From the NCBI GenBank assembly GCA_020347665.1, contig CP070737.1:1580412-1643160 (forward strand): 62,749 nt of DNA, given 5' to 3'. This stretch comes from Nitrospiraceae bacterium (GTDB lineage Bacteria > Nitrospirota > Thermodesulfovibrionia > Thermodesulfovibrionales > UBA6898). The notes below the pieces were generated by a model. The model was not told where the DNA came from. It saw only the letters and a program-made list of their open reading frames with translations, and made no database searches. Every line of letters starts with the position of its first letter. Within the stretch, counting starts at the first letter, position 1. Position numbers and translations under genes: made by a program. Below are positions 43,112-51,650 of this stretch, piece after piece.

Positions 43112-43576
43112 CTAGGAAACATCAGACAGTTTAAGAACTGCTTTGTCCGTTACACCACCCTGGATTATTCTTATCCTGATCTCCCAATTTCCTTTCATAT
43201 TCAATTGAACATTTTCCACATGATAAGAACCATCGCTCTTCTCAGTAATAGATACATTTTCACTAATACTATGGGCATGTTCAGGCATCCATGGTACGAT
43301 CAAGATCCTGGCATCTTTAACATTCTGGCCTTCTCTGTCACGAACAAGCAGGTCAAACATATTCATACCAACGGTAAAATCATTCTGGATGCTGATTTCG
43401 AGCGTGAAAAGTCCTTTTTCTGTTTCAAGCTGATATTTTCTTGCATTTTCCGACGGATTGATCACTTCCGGGGGTGCTTGACTGTCCTGCGCTGCAGGTA
43501 CGAATGAAGCAGAAAAGCAGATTATCTGCAACATGATAAGATATGCCACAAAAGGCCTTATTCCCTTGTTTACACA
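43112..43576 (-). CDS. Exported YtkA/FixH-like protein
   Basis: A 154-residue secreted protein. The ATG at 43576 is chosen because GGAGGTGAT lies just upstream; it opens a signal peptide (IRPFVAYLIMLQIICFSASF). The mature part is a beta-sandwich type with GMNMFDLLVRDREGQNVKDA, WMPEHAHS and GNWEIRIRI, the pattern of YtkA-like/FixH-like periplasmic domains, some of which take part in copper delivery. It follows the Sec-DsbC gene in divergent spacing on the same strand; a metal or thiol link is inference. Confidence 0.7.
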   Translation of the reverse strand, partial: CVNKGIRPFVAYLIMLQIICFSASFVPAAQDSQAPPEVINPSENARKYQLETEKGLFTLEISIQNDFTVGMNMFDLLVRDREGQNVKDARILIVPWMPEHAHSISENVSITEKSDGSYHVENVQLNMKGNWEIRIRIIQGGVTDKAVLKLSDVS

Positions 43577-43777
43577 CATCGTTATCACCTCCATACTGCT
43601 ATACAATATTTTATTTATTTATAATTTATTATAGCATCCCTTAAGGACTATTTTTCAGTCAGAGCCTCACTCTATGTCCGGGCAAAAGGTATTCTCTAAA
43701 CAGGTGTCTTGTTCAGTCTATGAAGTTTTTTTCGAAATAAGTATAATTATTATTAATTAATAAGAGAAAAACATTCC

Positions 43778-44542
43778 ATGCATTTATTAAGAGCTGCGTC
43801 AAGACTTCAGGATTTCTATATACTTTCGATCAGGGCTTCCCTGGGTATCTTTCGTCGTCCTTTTTATCTTCGCGAAACCATAGAGCAGATGGATTATGCC
43901 GGGTCTGGTTCATTTTTCATTGTTTTTCTTGTATCGCTCTTTATCGGCATGGCGTTGTCTCTTCAGATTTCTGCGGAACTGTCTGCTCTGGGACTTAAGA
44001 TGTATACCGGGAGAATCGTGGGCATGGCTATTATCAGGGAGATCGGCCCGGTAGCGATAGCACTCAGTTTTGCCGGGCGGGTCGGCTCAGGCATAACATC
44101 CGAGATCGGCTCTATGACACTTGGTCACCAGGTCGATATCATGAGGGTGCACGGTATCAATCCCATAAAAAAGCTGGTTACGCCACGGGTCATCAGCGCT
44201 CTCGTCATGCTCCCGGTGCTGACGGTTATCGGCGACGCCATTTCAATACTGGGCGGCTATTATATTTCTGTTTTTGTGAGCCATCAAAGCAGTTCATTCT
44301 ACTGGAGTCAGATCAAGGAGATCATGGATTTCAAGAATATTTTGTCCGGTATAGTAAAACCATTCATTTTCGGGTACCTGATAGCATGCGTGAGCTGTTA
44401 TATGGGGCTTTCCACGAGCGGTGGGGCCGAAGGCCTGAGAAAGTCTACTACTGCAGCTGTTGTCATATCTACGATATTGATCATTGTTTCAGACTTTGTG
44501 CTGACAAGAATCCTCTTTTATTTTCTCGGGATGAGCATATGA
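43778..44542 (+). CDS. mlaE: MlaE-type ABC permease
   Basis: A 254-residue inner-membrane permease of the MCE phospholipid transport system. Family segments include GSFFIVFLVSLFIGMALSLQ, MAIIREIGPVAIALSFAGR and GSMTLGHQVDIMRVHGINP. It works with the ATPase and MCE protein encoded next to move phospholipids between the two membranes. A TATAAT (43742-43747) precedes it. It overlaps mlaF by ATGA. Confidence 0.94.
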   Translation: MHLLRAASRLQDFYILSIRASLGIFRRPFYLRETIEQMDYAGSGSFFIVFLVSLFIGMALSLQISAELSALGLKMYTGRIVGMAIIREIGPVAIALSFAGRVGSGITSEIGSMTLGHQVDIMRVHGINPIKKLVTPRVISALVMLPVLTVIGDAISILGGYYISVFVSHQSSSFYWSQIKEIMDFKNILSGIVKPFIFGYLIACVSCYMGLSTSGGAEGLRKSTTAAVVISTILIIVSDFVLTRILFYFLGMSI

Positions 44543-45291
44543 TAGAGTTCCGGAATGTCACGATCGCTTATAATGATCATGTTGTACTGAACAACGTCAG
44601 CTTCACTGCAGATTTTTTTGAAAAAATAGCAATTCTCGGCGGCAGCGGCGGGGGCAAAACCACGATCCTTAGGCTCATACTCGGTCTTGTACGGCCTGAT
44701 GAGGGAAACATCTTTATCAACGGCCAGGATATTACCGTGCTATCGGAATCTCAGCTGCGTCAACCGCGCATGAAATTCAGTATTGTGTTTCAGGAGGGGG
44801 CCCTTTTTGATTCAAAGAATGTGAGAGAAAATGTTGCCTTCTGTTTGAGAGAATACAGTAATTACTCGGAAGAAGAGATCGAACGCCGGGTGAGAGACCT
44901 CTTGAAAATACTGGGCATAGAAGAGGCCATTGACTTGATGCCTGAGGAGCTGAGTGGCGGAATGCAGCGACGGGTTGCTATCGCCCGGTCACTCGCTGGC
45001 TGCGAGCCGAAAATGATGCTCTACGATGAAGCAACAACCGGACTTGATCCACTTACCGCAGCCAATATCTGTGCCCTTATAAATGAGCTTTCTTCAGGAG
45101 AACCTCCCCAGAGAAGGGGATTCATTCTCGTCACCCATAAAGTACTGGATGCCGCCAGAGTTGCTGACCGGTATCTGTATCTGGAAAACGGCACGATTGC
45201 GTTTGACGGGGACATCGAATCATTGAAGAAGACAGATGACCCTGAACTGAGAGAATTTATTAATGAACTTTATGTAGCAAAGAGAGTATGA
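44539..45291 (+). CDS. mlaF: MlaF-type ABC ATPase
   Basis: A 250-residue ATP-binding subunit with Walker A GGSGGGKTT, ABC signature LSGGMQRRVAIARSLA and Walker B MMLYDEAT. The ATG at 44539 overlaps the mlaE stop; a longer in-frame extension into mlaE is rejected because MlaF proteins start at the IEFRNV strand. It powers the MlaE permease. Confidence 0.94.
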   Translation: MIEFRNVTIAYNDHVVLNNVSFTADFFEKIAILGGSGGGKTTILRLILGLVRPDEGNIFINGQDITVLSESQLRQPRMKFSIVFQEGALFDSKNVRENVAFCLREYSNYSEEEIERRVRDLLKILGIEEAIDLMPEELSGGMQRRVAIARSLAGCEPKMMLYDEATTGLDPLTAANICALINELSSGEPPQRRGFILVTHKVLDAARVADRYLYLENGTIAFDGDIESLKKTDDPELREFINELYVAKRV

Positions 45292-45306
45292 TATTCAGGT
45301 AACCAT

Positions 45307-46368
45307 ATGTACGACTATATAAAACAACTCAGATGGGCAAAGCTTAAAGTGGGTATTGTCATAACAATTGCCCTGTTGGTCATTTTTATCACGGTTATGT
45401 TCGCTGGCGGTATCGGAAGACTCTTTATGCCGAGAACCGATATATATGCTGAGTTTTCTGACATCAAAGGTCTCAGGGAAGGAGCGCCGGTATGGTTTTC
45501 CGGCGTAGAGATTGGCTCGGTAAAATCAATATATTTCACGCCGAAAGAAACCATAAAGGTTACGTTATCCATCTCCTCCGATACAATCAAATATCTCAAG
45601 AAGGACTCGAAGGCAACTGTCCATACGCTCGGCCTGCTCGGTGACAAATATCTTGAAGTAAGTCCCGGCTCAAAAGAGTCCGAACATTTAAAGCCTCATG
45701 ACATGATTATCGGGATAGCAGTGACCGATATTCAGGATGTTGTCCGGACAGGAGAAAAATCCATCGCGAGTCTGACCAATTTTATTGATATGCTCGAAGA
45801 TATTCTTACTACCATAGAAAAAGGGGAAGGGACCGTATCCAAACTTTTGAAAGATCCCTCCCTTTACAATAACCTGAAGAATACGACCAGAGAATTGTCA
45901 CAGGTTGTTAAAAAAATTGACAGCGGCAAGGGATCTCTCGGCAAACTGGTAACCGAGGACAAGCTCTACCTGGATCTGTCTGCATCTGTTCAGGATGTGA
46001 AGCTTTTTGCCGATTTATTGAGAAAATCGGAGGGAACTGTCCATAAATTAATCGAGGACCCCGTGCTGTACAACAGATTTTTGAGCGCTTCTGAAAACCT
46101 TGATGATTTTTCAAAAAGACTCGCCCAGTCAAAGGGGACCATCCACAGGATGATTGAGGACGAGAGCCTCTACGAAAACATCAATGCTGCCTCGGAAAAA
46201 CTGGCTTCACTCCTTGAAACTATAGAGCATGGGGAAGGCCTGGTGGGCAGCCTTCTCACGGATGATGAGATCTCACAGGAACTCAAGAGTACCCTTAAGG
46301 AGCTGAACACACTGATAAGCGATATCAAGGAAAACCCCTCTCATTATTTTAAGTTCAGTCTGTTTTAG
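45307..46368 (+). CDS. mlaD: MlaD-type MCE-domain protein
   Basis: A 353-residue periplasmic protein anchored by one helix (about residues 13-36), with the MCE domain at about 40-120 (AEFSDIKGLREGAPVWFSGV, SPGSKESEHL). The long C-terminal part contains repeated segments (GKGSLGKLVTEDKLY, SEGTVHKLIEDPVLYNR, SKGTIHRMIEDESLYEN, GEGLVGSLLTDDE) typical of longer MCE proteins that form tubes between membranes. No mlaB or mlaC is adjacent. Confidence 0.92.
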   Translation: MYDYIKQLRWAKLKVGIVITIALLVIFITVMFAGGIGRLFMPRTDIYAEFSDIKGLREGAPVWFSGVEIGSVKSIYFTPKETIKVTLSISSDTIKYLKKDSKATVHTLGLLGDKYLEVSPGSKESEHLKPHDMIIGIAVTDIQDVVRTGEKSIASLTNFIDMLEDILTTIEKGEGTVSKLLKDPSLYNNLKNTTRELSQVVKKIDSGKGSLGKLVTEDKLYLDLSASVQDVKLFADLLRKSEGTVHKLIEDPVLYNRFLSASENLDDFSKRLAQSKGTIHRMIEDESLYENINAASEKLASLLETIEHGEGLVGSLLTDDEISQELKSTLKELNTLISDIKENPSHYFKFSLF

Positions 46369-46450
46369 AACATGTCTTGTGACTGCTGTTTTTCTGTGCA
46401 GTCTTCCTGATTTGAACCAAATGCTACATACGCAACTCACCTGCACTGTC

Positions 46451-47662
46451 TTATGTTTTCTGATTCCATGGCGCAAATTTCATGAGAAGTAGCATTCCGG
46501 GGATTGCAATCAGCGCACATGCTACAAAAAAAGTTTCCCATCCAAGGTATTTTGCGAGGAAACCTGTAGGTGCAGAAGCAAAAACTCTCGGTACACCCAT
46601 GAGACTGGTAAGAAGTGCATATTGCGTTGCCGTAAATTTCTTGTTCGTAATACTTGCCATAAAAGCCACAAATGCTGATGTGCCCATCCCACTGCTGAGG
46701 TTTTCAAAGGCGATTACCCCGGTTAACAATGGGACACTATAGCCAACATGTGCCAAAAGAGCAAAAAAAGCAGTTGATAATGCCTGCAGAGCACCAAAGA
46801 GCCAGAGTGCACGGTTAATGCCAAGACGCAACATAATTACCCCGCCCGTTAGTGTGCCAGCCATTGTCGCTCCAAAACCAAAGATTTTTGCGACACTCCC
46901 TATTTCAGTCTTTGAAAATCCAATTTTTAGATAAAATGGAGTAGTCATCTCAGCTGCCATGTTATCTCCTAATTTATACATGAGAATAAACGCCAATATC
47001 CAAATGGCTCCGTGTCGACTAAAATAGTCCTTAAATGGATCAAAAACGGCTTCTCGAAAATTTCTTGGTGCACCATACATTTTCGGTTCTGGAGTCAAAA
47101 GAGTTGAAATGATGCCAGGTGCCATGAAAGCTGCCATTATCACGTACAGCATTTTATATGACATATGATCTGCCATAATCATCCCGCCACCGGCAACAAG
47201 AAGCCGGGCTGCAACGAGATATCCATTCACATATAAAGATGAGCCTAGTCCAAGTTCCTCGTCAGCAAGGTCCTCTCTCCTATAGGCATCAACCACAATA
47301 TCCTGTGACGCACTGAAAAATGTTACCAAGAAAGCTACGAGGGCCACCATTAATGGGCTTTTTCCCGGTTGAGTTAATCCGAGACCGGCAATAGAGAATA
47401 GCAGTAAAACCTGAAACACCAACAACCATCCCCTTCGTCTACCAAGAAATGGCAAGATAAAACGATCTACCACAGGAGCCCAGAGAAATTTAATCGTATA
47501 GGGGATGCCCACCAATGCAAATAAACCGATAACGGTTAAATCAACACCTGCTTCTGTCATCCATGCCTGTAATATCGTTTTGGTCAGAAGAAGGGGCAAG
47601 CCACAGGAGAATCCCATGATCAGCGCAACTATCATACGGCGACTGAAGATAACCTTTATCAT
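46451..47662 (-). CDS. ampG: AmpG-like muropeptide permease (MFS)
   Basis: A 403-residue, 12-helix transporter of the AmpG branch of the major facilitator family, which imports anhydro-muropeptides for recycling. Characteristic are FSCGLPLLLTKTILQAWMT, FLWAPVVDRFILPFLGRRRG and SASQDIVVDAYRRE. It is followed upstream by a DUF1460 amidase-like gene on the same strand, which supports a cell-wall recycling role. Confidence 0.88.
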   Translation of the reverse strand: MIKVIFSRRMIVALIMGFSCGLPLLLTKTILQAWMTEAGVDLTVIGLFALVGIPYTIKFLWAPVVDRFILPFLGRRRGWLLVFQVLLLFSIAGLGLTQPGKSPLMVALVAFLVTFFSASQDIVVDAYRREDLADEELGLGSSLYVNGYLVAARLLVAGGGMIMADHMSYKMLYVIMAAFMAPGIISTLLTPEPKMYGAPRNFREAVFDPFKDYFSRHGAIWILAFILMYKLGDNMAAEMTTPFYLKIGFSKTEIGSVAKIFGFGATMAGTLTGGVIMLRLGINRALWLFGALQALSTAFFALLAHVGYSVPLLTGVIAFENLSSGMGTSAFVAFMASITNKKFTATQYALLTSLMGVPRVFASAPTGFLAKYLGWETFFVACALIAIPGMLLLMKFAPWNQKT

Positions 47663-47777
47663 TGTCTGTTTTTTTTGGAATTCATATCTGCATTCTGTTG
47701 CTAACCATGATTCCCGGCTGATTATCCATCATTCCGCACCTGATCCGGAATACAGCTCCCTTCTACACTCTTAACCT

Positions 47778-48512
47778 TCAATCAATGATCACTTTTATGG
47801 GTCTCAAGACAATCAGTCCCGGCTTGCCTTTTATATACTGCATAAAATCCTGATCAATAACTCTCATATTGTCCTTATCAGAAGACGCATGCCTCAGGAA
47901 CACACGGTCATCATGTCTTACGATAATGCCGACATGAGAGACATCCAGACCGGGCAGTTCCGAGTACATGCCGACGTAATCTCCGGTTTTCAGTCTGTTT
48001 ATTACTGAATGATCAATGGCTCTGCCCGGTATATAGAATATAGTTCGCTCTGCCACGGGAATTCCCGGTATCCAGCAAGTGCCGTCTTCCTTATCATTGA
48101 GCATTTTCCTTATTCTTCCCACCTGCTCTTTGCCTACGGATTCAGTCGCGTCTTCAATGAAATCAGCGTTATAGACAGACCAGTCAGTAAAGAAATGATT
48201 CCTTTTTTTGAAAGAGATCTGGCCAGAGCGGTATCGTATTCTCGTAAGATGCTCAGGAAATGCCTCAAATGATTCAGACATCCTCATCGCTTCTATGTAA
48301 TCGATGAAGGTGAAGCAATCAACGCCCGAAAAATCAATAACGAGTACTTCCTCTGTATGATCATCTCCGATCAATGATGATTCTTTATACGGCAGATCAA
48401 GAAACTGCTGCGCTATATATTCGATGCAGAGACCCGGGTCCTGTATCAGCGATGCATCAAGTAGTATCCGGTCCAGTTCATCACGGCTCCATGTTCCTAG
48501 ATGTATATGCAT
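47778..48512 (-). CDS. DUF1460 amidase-like protein (NlpC/P60-related)
   Basis: A 244-residue member of the DUF1460 family, related to N-acetylmuramoyl-L-alanine amidases of NlpC/P60 fold. The catalytic-type Cys is in VIDFSGVDCFTFIDYIEA and the His in LDVSHVGIIVRHDD. No signal peptide is apparent, although many relatives are exported. Together with AmpG downstream it suggests handling of peptidoglycan fragments. Confidence 0.82.
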   Translation of the reverse strand: MHIHLGTWSRDELDRILLDASLIQDPGLCIEYIAQQFLDLPYKESSLIGDDHTEEVLVIDFSGVDCFTFIDYIEAMRMSESFEAFPEHLTRIRYRSGQISFKKRNHFFTDWSVYNADFIEDATESVGKEQVGRIRKMLNDKEDGTCWIPGIPVAERTIFYIPGRAIDHSVINRLKTGDYVGMYSELPGLDVSHVGIIVRHDDRVFLRHASSDKDNMRVIDQDFMQYIKGKPGLIVLRPIKVIID

Positions 48513-48670
48513 AATCGGGTTCCTTTTCCGTTACATCGCACAGCAGGGAACGGCAAAAATCTTGTCAATTCCCAAAGGAGTCAAATTTATTGACTATTAT
48601 ACTTTGCCGGCTGCTTTTGGGGGGAAAAAACTCATACTACACCATACATCAACAAACTCATTATTGAGGA

Positions 48671-48714
48671 GAAAGCTGCCTGCTAAAAATCGGAGGGGAT
48701 CACAGGCAGCTTTC
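48671..48714. repeat. 12-bp inverted repeat in the nrfA-DUF1460 gap
   Basis: GAAAGCTGCCTG (48671-48682) and CAGGCAGCTTTC (48703-48714) are exact complements around a 20-base loop. No T-run follows, so a terminator is uncertain. Confidence 0.55.
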
Positions 48715-48751
48715 GGGGATCATGATTCAATTCTACAGCACTACCATTATT

Positions 48752-48777
48752 TTATATATGATCTAAATCATATATAA
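48752..48777. promoter_or_regulatory. FNR/CRP-like palindrome
   Basis: Arms TTATATATGAT and ATCATATATAA (11 bp, perfect) flank a 4-base centre CTAA. The core TGAT-N4-ATCA resembles the FNR/HcpR class of sites. It lies about 240 bases before the DUF1460 gene and just beyond the 3' end of nrfA, so its target is unclear. Confidence 0.45.
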
Positions 48778-48825
48778 AGCTTCCGGGAACTGTGTACTGA
48801 TGGGAAAAAAGAACAGGAAGGTGTC

Positions 48826-48849
48826 CGGGCAGGCATTCCTGCCTGCCCG
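48826..48849 (-). terminator. Hairpin after nrfA
   Basis: CGGGCAGGCA and TGCCTGCCCG pair perfectly around TTCC, 15 bases after the nrfA stop. A T-run on the minus strand appears only about 15 bases further. The sequence belongs to the CCTGCC repeat family, so it may be both. Confidence 0.5.
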
Positions 48850-48863
48850 TAATCTCTGGATTA

Positions 48864-50351
48864 TTATTTCTTGTATTCCGCTTTGACGAGCCTATCCTGC
48901 AGACCGAAAGGATCCTTGATCTCCACATCAGGATCGAACCTCAGTTTTTTCTTGCCCCGGTCATCCAGATACTTATGCAATTCGAGGTTTACCATAATAG
49001 GGACATCTATTCCTTCCTTGGCAAGGGCCTGTCTCAACAGCCCTTCTGCCTTACCTGCAAAGGCAGTAGAATCCCCGAGAATTCTCATGGCCTCTGTCGG
49101 GTTATGAAAACCAACCGAATTCTCTGCGCCTATATAGAGGGACCTGAAAAAGGCCTCTTCATAAAAGTCCCGTGCCTTGTCATAGAGTGTCTTATCAATG
49201 CTCTTGCCTGCCTTCTCCGCGTCATGCACTTGCTCAATCAGTTTTGCGACGGTGGCAGTTGCATACCCAGACCGTAACATCATTGACACGGTCCTGTCCT
49301 GAATCGCAGTCACCTGTTCCTTCAGCCAGTCAGAGCTCTCTGTATGACACTGCATGCACGCCTTCATATCATTCTTCAGGGGACTGGTCACCCGATGATC
49401 CGATACCTTGAATGATCCCACCTTGGTATACGGCATATGACAGTCTGCACAGGATGCACCAGCCTTCCAGTGGACACTGTCGTATGAGAACAGTTCAAAC
49501 TCAGGATGACGCATAAACGGCAGTCTGTATCCGGTCACCTTTTGCTTCCACTCCCTGACGGACGGATCATTGCGGATCTGTTTGATGACATTCTCAACCG
49601 AAATCTTGCCCCAGGTACTTCCGTGCCAGGGGAAATAGATGCCGACTGACTTTTTGTTTTCATCCTTCTTGATGTTATACGTCACGTGGCACTGCGCACA
49701 GACAATATTTCTCATTTCCTGACGGGTCAATTTGTTCGGATCAGTTCCGATATTTTCGAGAGCTTTAACAAGAGTAAATCCACGCGAGATCTTTAATGAC
49801 ATATCTTTATTGTCATGACAGTCTATGCAGGCAACCCCGAGTTCCTGATGCTCTTCAGGAATCATGGCGTGCACCTCTTTCCAAGGCTTTCTGTAGTACT
49901 CGACACCTTTGTCTTTCTCCAACTCAGGAGCATATGGGGTCTTACAGGTAAGGCAGACTCCTCCAGCGCCTATCCGTGACGGATCTATTTCAAGCTGATC
50001 CTTGAGCATGTAGGCGTGACCCCTCGGTTCATTGTATTCGACTCCAAAGCCCCATCCGCTGAACAGTAACGCCATGTAGGGAAATTCGGATAGTTTGTCA
50101 TACGTAATCCTGTCGGCATCAAAGCCCCTCTTGTATTTACTCTTTCCCACGGGCGTAGGTTCTTCTGTCTTTTTCCATAACTCATAGTTGACCGGATATG
50201 CCTTTCCCCAGTTGGCAGGATCATAGTCTCCATCTTTGATCTCGACTGGTCGGATTGGCTCCGTCTTTGTTGGCGGGCAACCGTATAAAGACAGAAAAAC
50301 CGCCAAGCCTGTTACAACCAAAACTACTTTCCACATATACGCGATCTTCAT
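48864..50351 (-). CDS. nrfA: Ammonia-forming cytochrome c nitrite reductase
   Basis: Periplasmic pentaheme enzyme that reduces nitrite to ammonium with six electrons. The 495 residues carry the hallmark CLTCK active-site haem motif (Cys133-Lys137) and four CxxCH sites (CIDCH, CAQCH, CADCH, CMQCH), plus HWKAGASCADCHMPY. The signal peptide ends SLYGC, a lipobox, so this NrfA may be a lipoprotein rather than soluble. It is 14 bases after nrfH, its quinol oxidase partner. Confidence 0.96.
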   Translation of the reverse strand: MKIAYMWKVVLVVTGLAVFLSLYGCPPTKTEPIRPVEIKDGDYDPANWGKAYPVNYELWKKTEEPTPVGKSKYKRGFDADRITYDKLSEFPYMALLFSGWGFGVEYNEPRGHAYMLKDQLEIDPSRIGAGGVCLTCKTPYAPELEKDKGVEYYRKPWKEVHAMIPEEHQELGVACIDCHDNKDMSLKISRGFTLVKALENIGTDPNKLTRQEMRNIVCAQCHVTYNIKKDENKKSVGIYFPWHGSTWGKISVENVIKQIRNDPSVREWKQKVTGYRLPFMRHPEFELFSYDSVHWKAGASCADCHMPYTKVGSFKVSDHRVTSPLKNDMKACMQCHTESSDWLKEQVTAIQDRTVSMMLRSGYATATVAKLIEQVHDAEKAGKSIDKTLYDKARDFYEEAFFRSLYIGAENSVGFHNPTEAMRILGDSTAFAGKAEGLLRQALAKEGIDVPIMVNLELHKYLDDRGKKKLRFDPDVEIKDPFGLQDRLVKAEYKK

Positions 50352-50365
50352 AACAAACCTCCTTT

Positions 50366-50830
50366 CTATAGTGTTTGCATTGCGCCGCTGCGTTTATGAG
50401 AAATTCTCCTGTGGCATTTCCAGCACTGTCTCTCTGTGTCAATGAGCATTACGGTATTCTCATGACATCGGACGCAGTTGGTCTGAAGGACTTTCTCACC
50501 GTGCTGTGTCAGTTTAATCTGTTCTGGAACCCTTCCGGAGTAAAAAAATGCGACATCTTTTAATCCATCAATCGCCTTCCATGCATAATGAACAGCGGCA
50601 TTTTCATTGGGCAAATGGCAGTCAACGCACTTCTTCCTCCTGTGCGCACCCGTATGACTCCAGGCCTCATATTCATCCTCCATCACGTGACAGCCTCCAC
50701 AAAAATCGGGTGAATTGGATTTTGCGAGCAGCTTGGGCGGACCCAGCATGAAATAAATCGAGGCGAGCGCAATGCCCGCAATGATAACTACGGCATATAA
50801 AACAAACTTTCTTTTTCCTTTATCAGCCAT
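50366..50830 (-). CDS. nrfH: NrfH tetraheme quinol dehydrogenase
   Basis: A 154-residue NapC/NirT-family protein that hands quinol electrons to NrfA. One N-terminal membrane helix (about 9-30) is followed by four haem sites: CGGCH (from Cys44), CVDCH, CVRCH and CWKCH. GGAGGAGGTGAG precedes the ATG. It heads the nrfHA operon. Confidence 0.94.
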   Translation of the reverse strand: MADKGKRKFVLYAVVIIAGIALASIYFMLGPPKLLAKSNSPDFCGGCHVMEDEYEAWSHTGAHRRKKCVDCHLPNENAAVHYAWKAIDGLKDVAFFYSGRVPEQIKLTQHGEKVLQTNCVRCHENTVMLIDTERQCWKCHRRISHKRSGAMQTL

Positions 50831-50896
50831 TATCTCACCTCCTCCTTTTTATACGTTAGTAAACGATATGCTGTTATGAATAATTCTCAGACTGGG

Positions 50897-50911
50897 TTCA
50901 CCGCGTGTGAA
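50897..50911. promoter_or_regulatory. Inverted repeat in the nrfHA leader
   Basis: TTCAC and GTGAA flank CGCGT, a 15-base inverted repeat about 25-40 bases after the predicted transcription start. It could be an operator for a nitrite or NO-responsive regulator; no binder is known. Confidence 0.35.
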
Positions 50912-50942
50912 TCGCATCTTGGATCAATGCCCCCTCACTTAA

Positions 50943-50971
50943 TTAATAGCGCGTTTTTGGATGAATGTCAA
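50943..50971 (-). promoter_or_regulatory. Promoter of nrfHA
   Basis: On the minus strand a consensus TTGACA (50971-50966) and TATTAA (50948-50943) are 17 bases apart. A start near 50936 would give a leader of about 105 bases. Confidence 0.6.
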
Positions 50972-51149
50972 TATATATATTTAGATATTTATATAACCAC
51001 GTGTTTAGAGTCCAGCTGCCGTTTTAAGAACAGCTTCATCAGCTTAATTCTCTATGTTTTTTCCGGGAAGGCATAAGGGCTATTAAATAAGATTATTCCT
51101 ATTCGTCTCATTGGAAAATCAGACAATTAGTGCTAATATAGCCAATGTC

Positions 51150-51602
51150 ATGAGCAAAAAAACCATTCTATTACTTGGCGTTCCAGTCATTACAGCGATT
51201 CTCATCTTCGTATTATGGCCGTCTGATAAAAGCAGGATAAAAAAACTGTTTAATGAAGGCACGCAGGCTGTTATCGAGGAAAATCTGGAAGAAGTCATGT
51301 CAAAGGTCTCATACCATTATTCGGATGATCACGGAGCTTCATATCTTTTTCTACAAAAAGGGTTCGAGCGCTTTTTTCAAAAACTTGATAACTTCGTCAT
51401 TGAATACGAAATAAAGGACATGAGCATTACAGACAAGAGAGCAACCGTCAAGCTCGATCTCAGTGTTATTGCCACGTATGGACAGGACACCGGTTATATC
51501 CTGGGGGATGCAGGAGAACACAAAAAAACAGTTTTTTATCTCGAAAAGGAGCGGACTACATGGCTTGTCATAAAAACAGAGGGTATTCAATGGTATTATT
51601 GA
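51150..51602 (+). CDS. Membrane-anchored NTF2-like protein, unknown function
   Basis: A 150-residue protein with an N-terminal helix (TILLLGVPVITAILIFVLW) and a soluble part that alternates helices and strands in NTF2/SnoaL style (FNEGTQAVIEENLEEVMSKV early, RTTWLVIKTEGIQWYY at the end). The ATG at 51150 is preferred because the membrane helix then follows directly; an in-frame TTG at 51111 adds 13 residues. No ribosome site is clear. Function unknown. Confidence 0.65.
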   Translation: MSKKTILLLGVPVITAILIFVLWPSDKSRIKKLFNEGTQAVIEENLEEVMSKVSYHYSDDHGASYLFLQKGFERFFQKLDNFVIEYEIKDMSITDKRATVKLDLSVIATYGQDTGYILGDAGEHKKTVFYLEKERTTWLVIKTEGIQWYY

Positions 51603-51650
51603 ATACAGTGCAGAATAAATTTTTATTACCTTTTCTTTTGGGAGGTTTTT

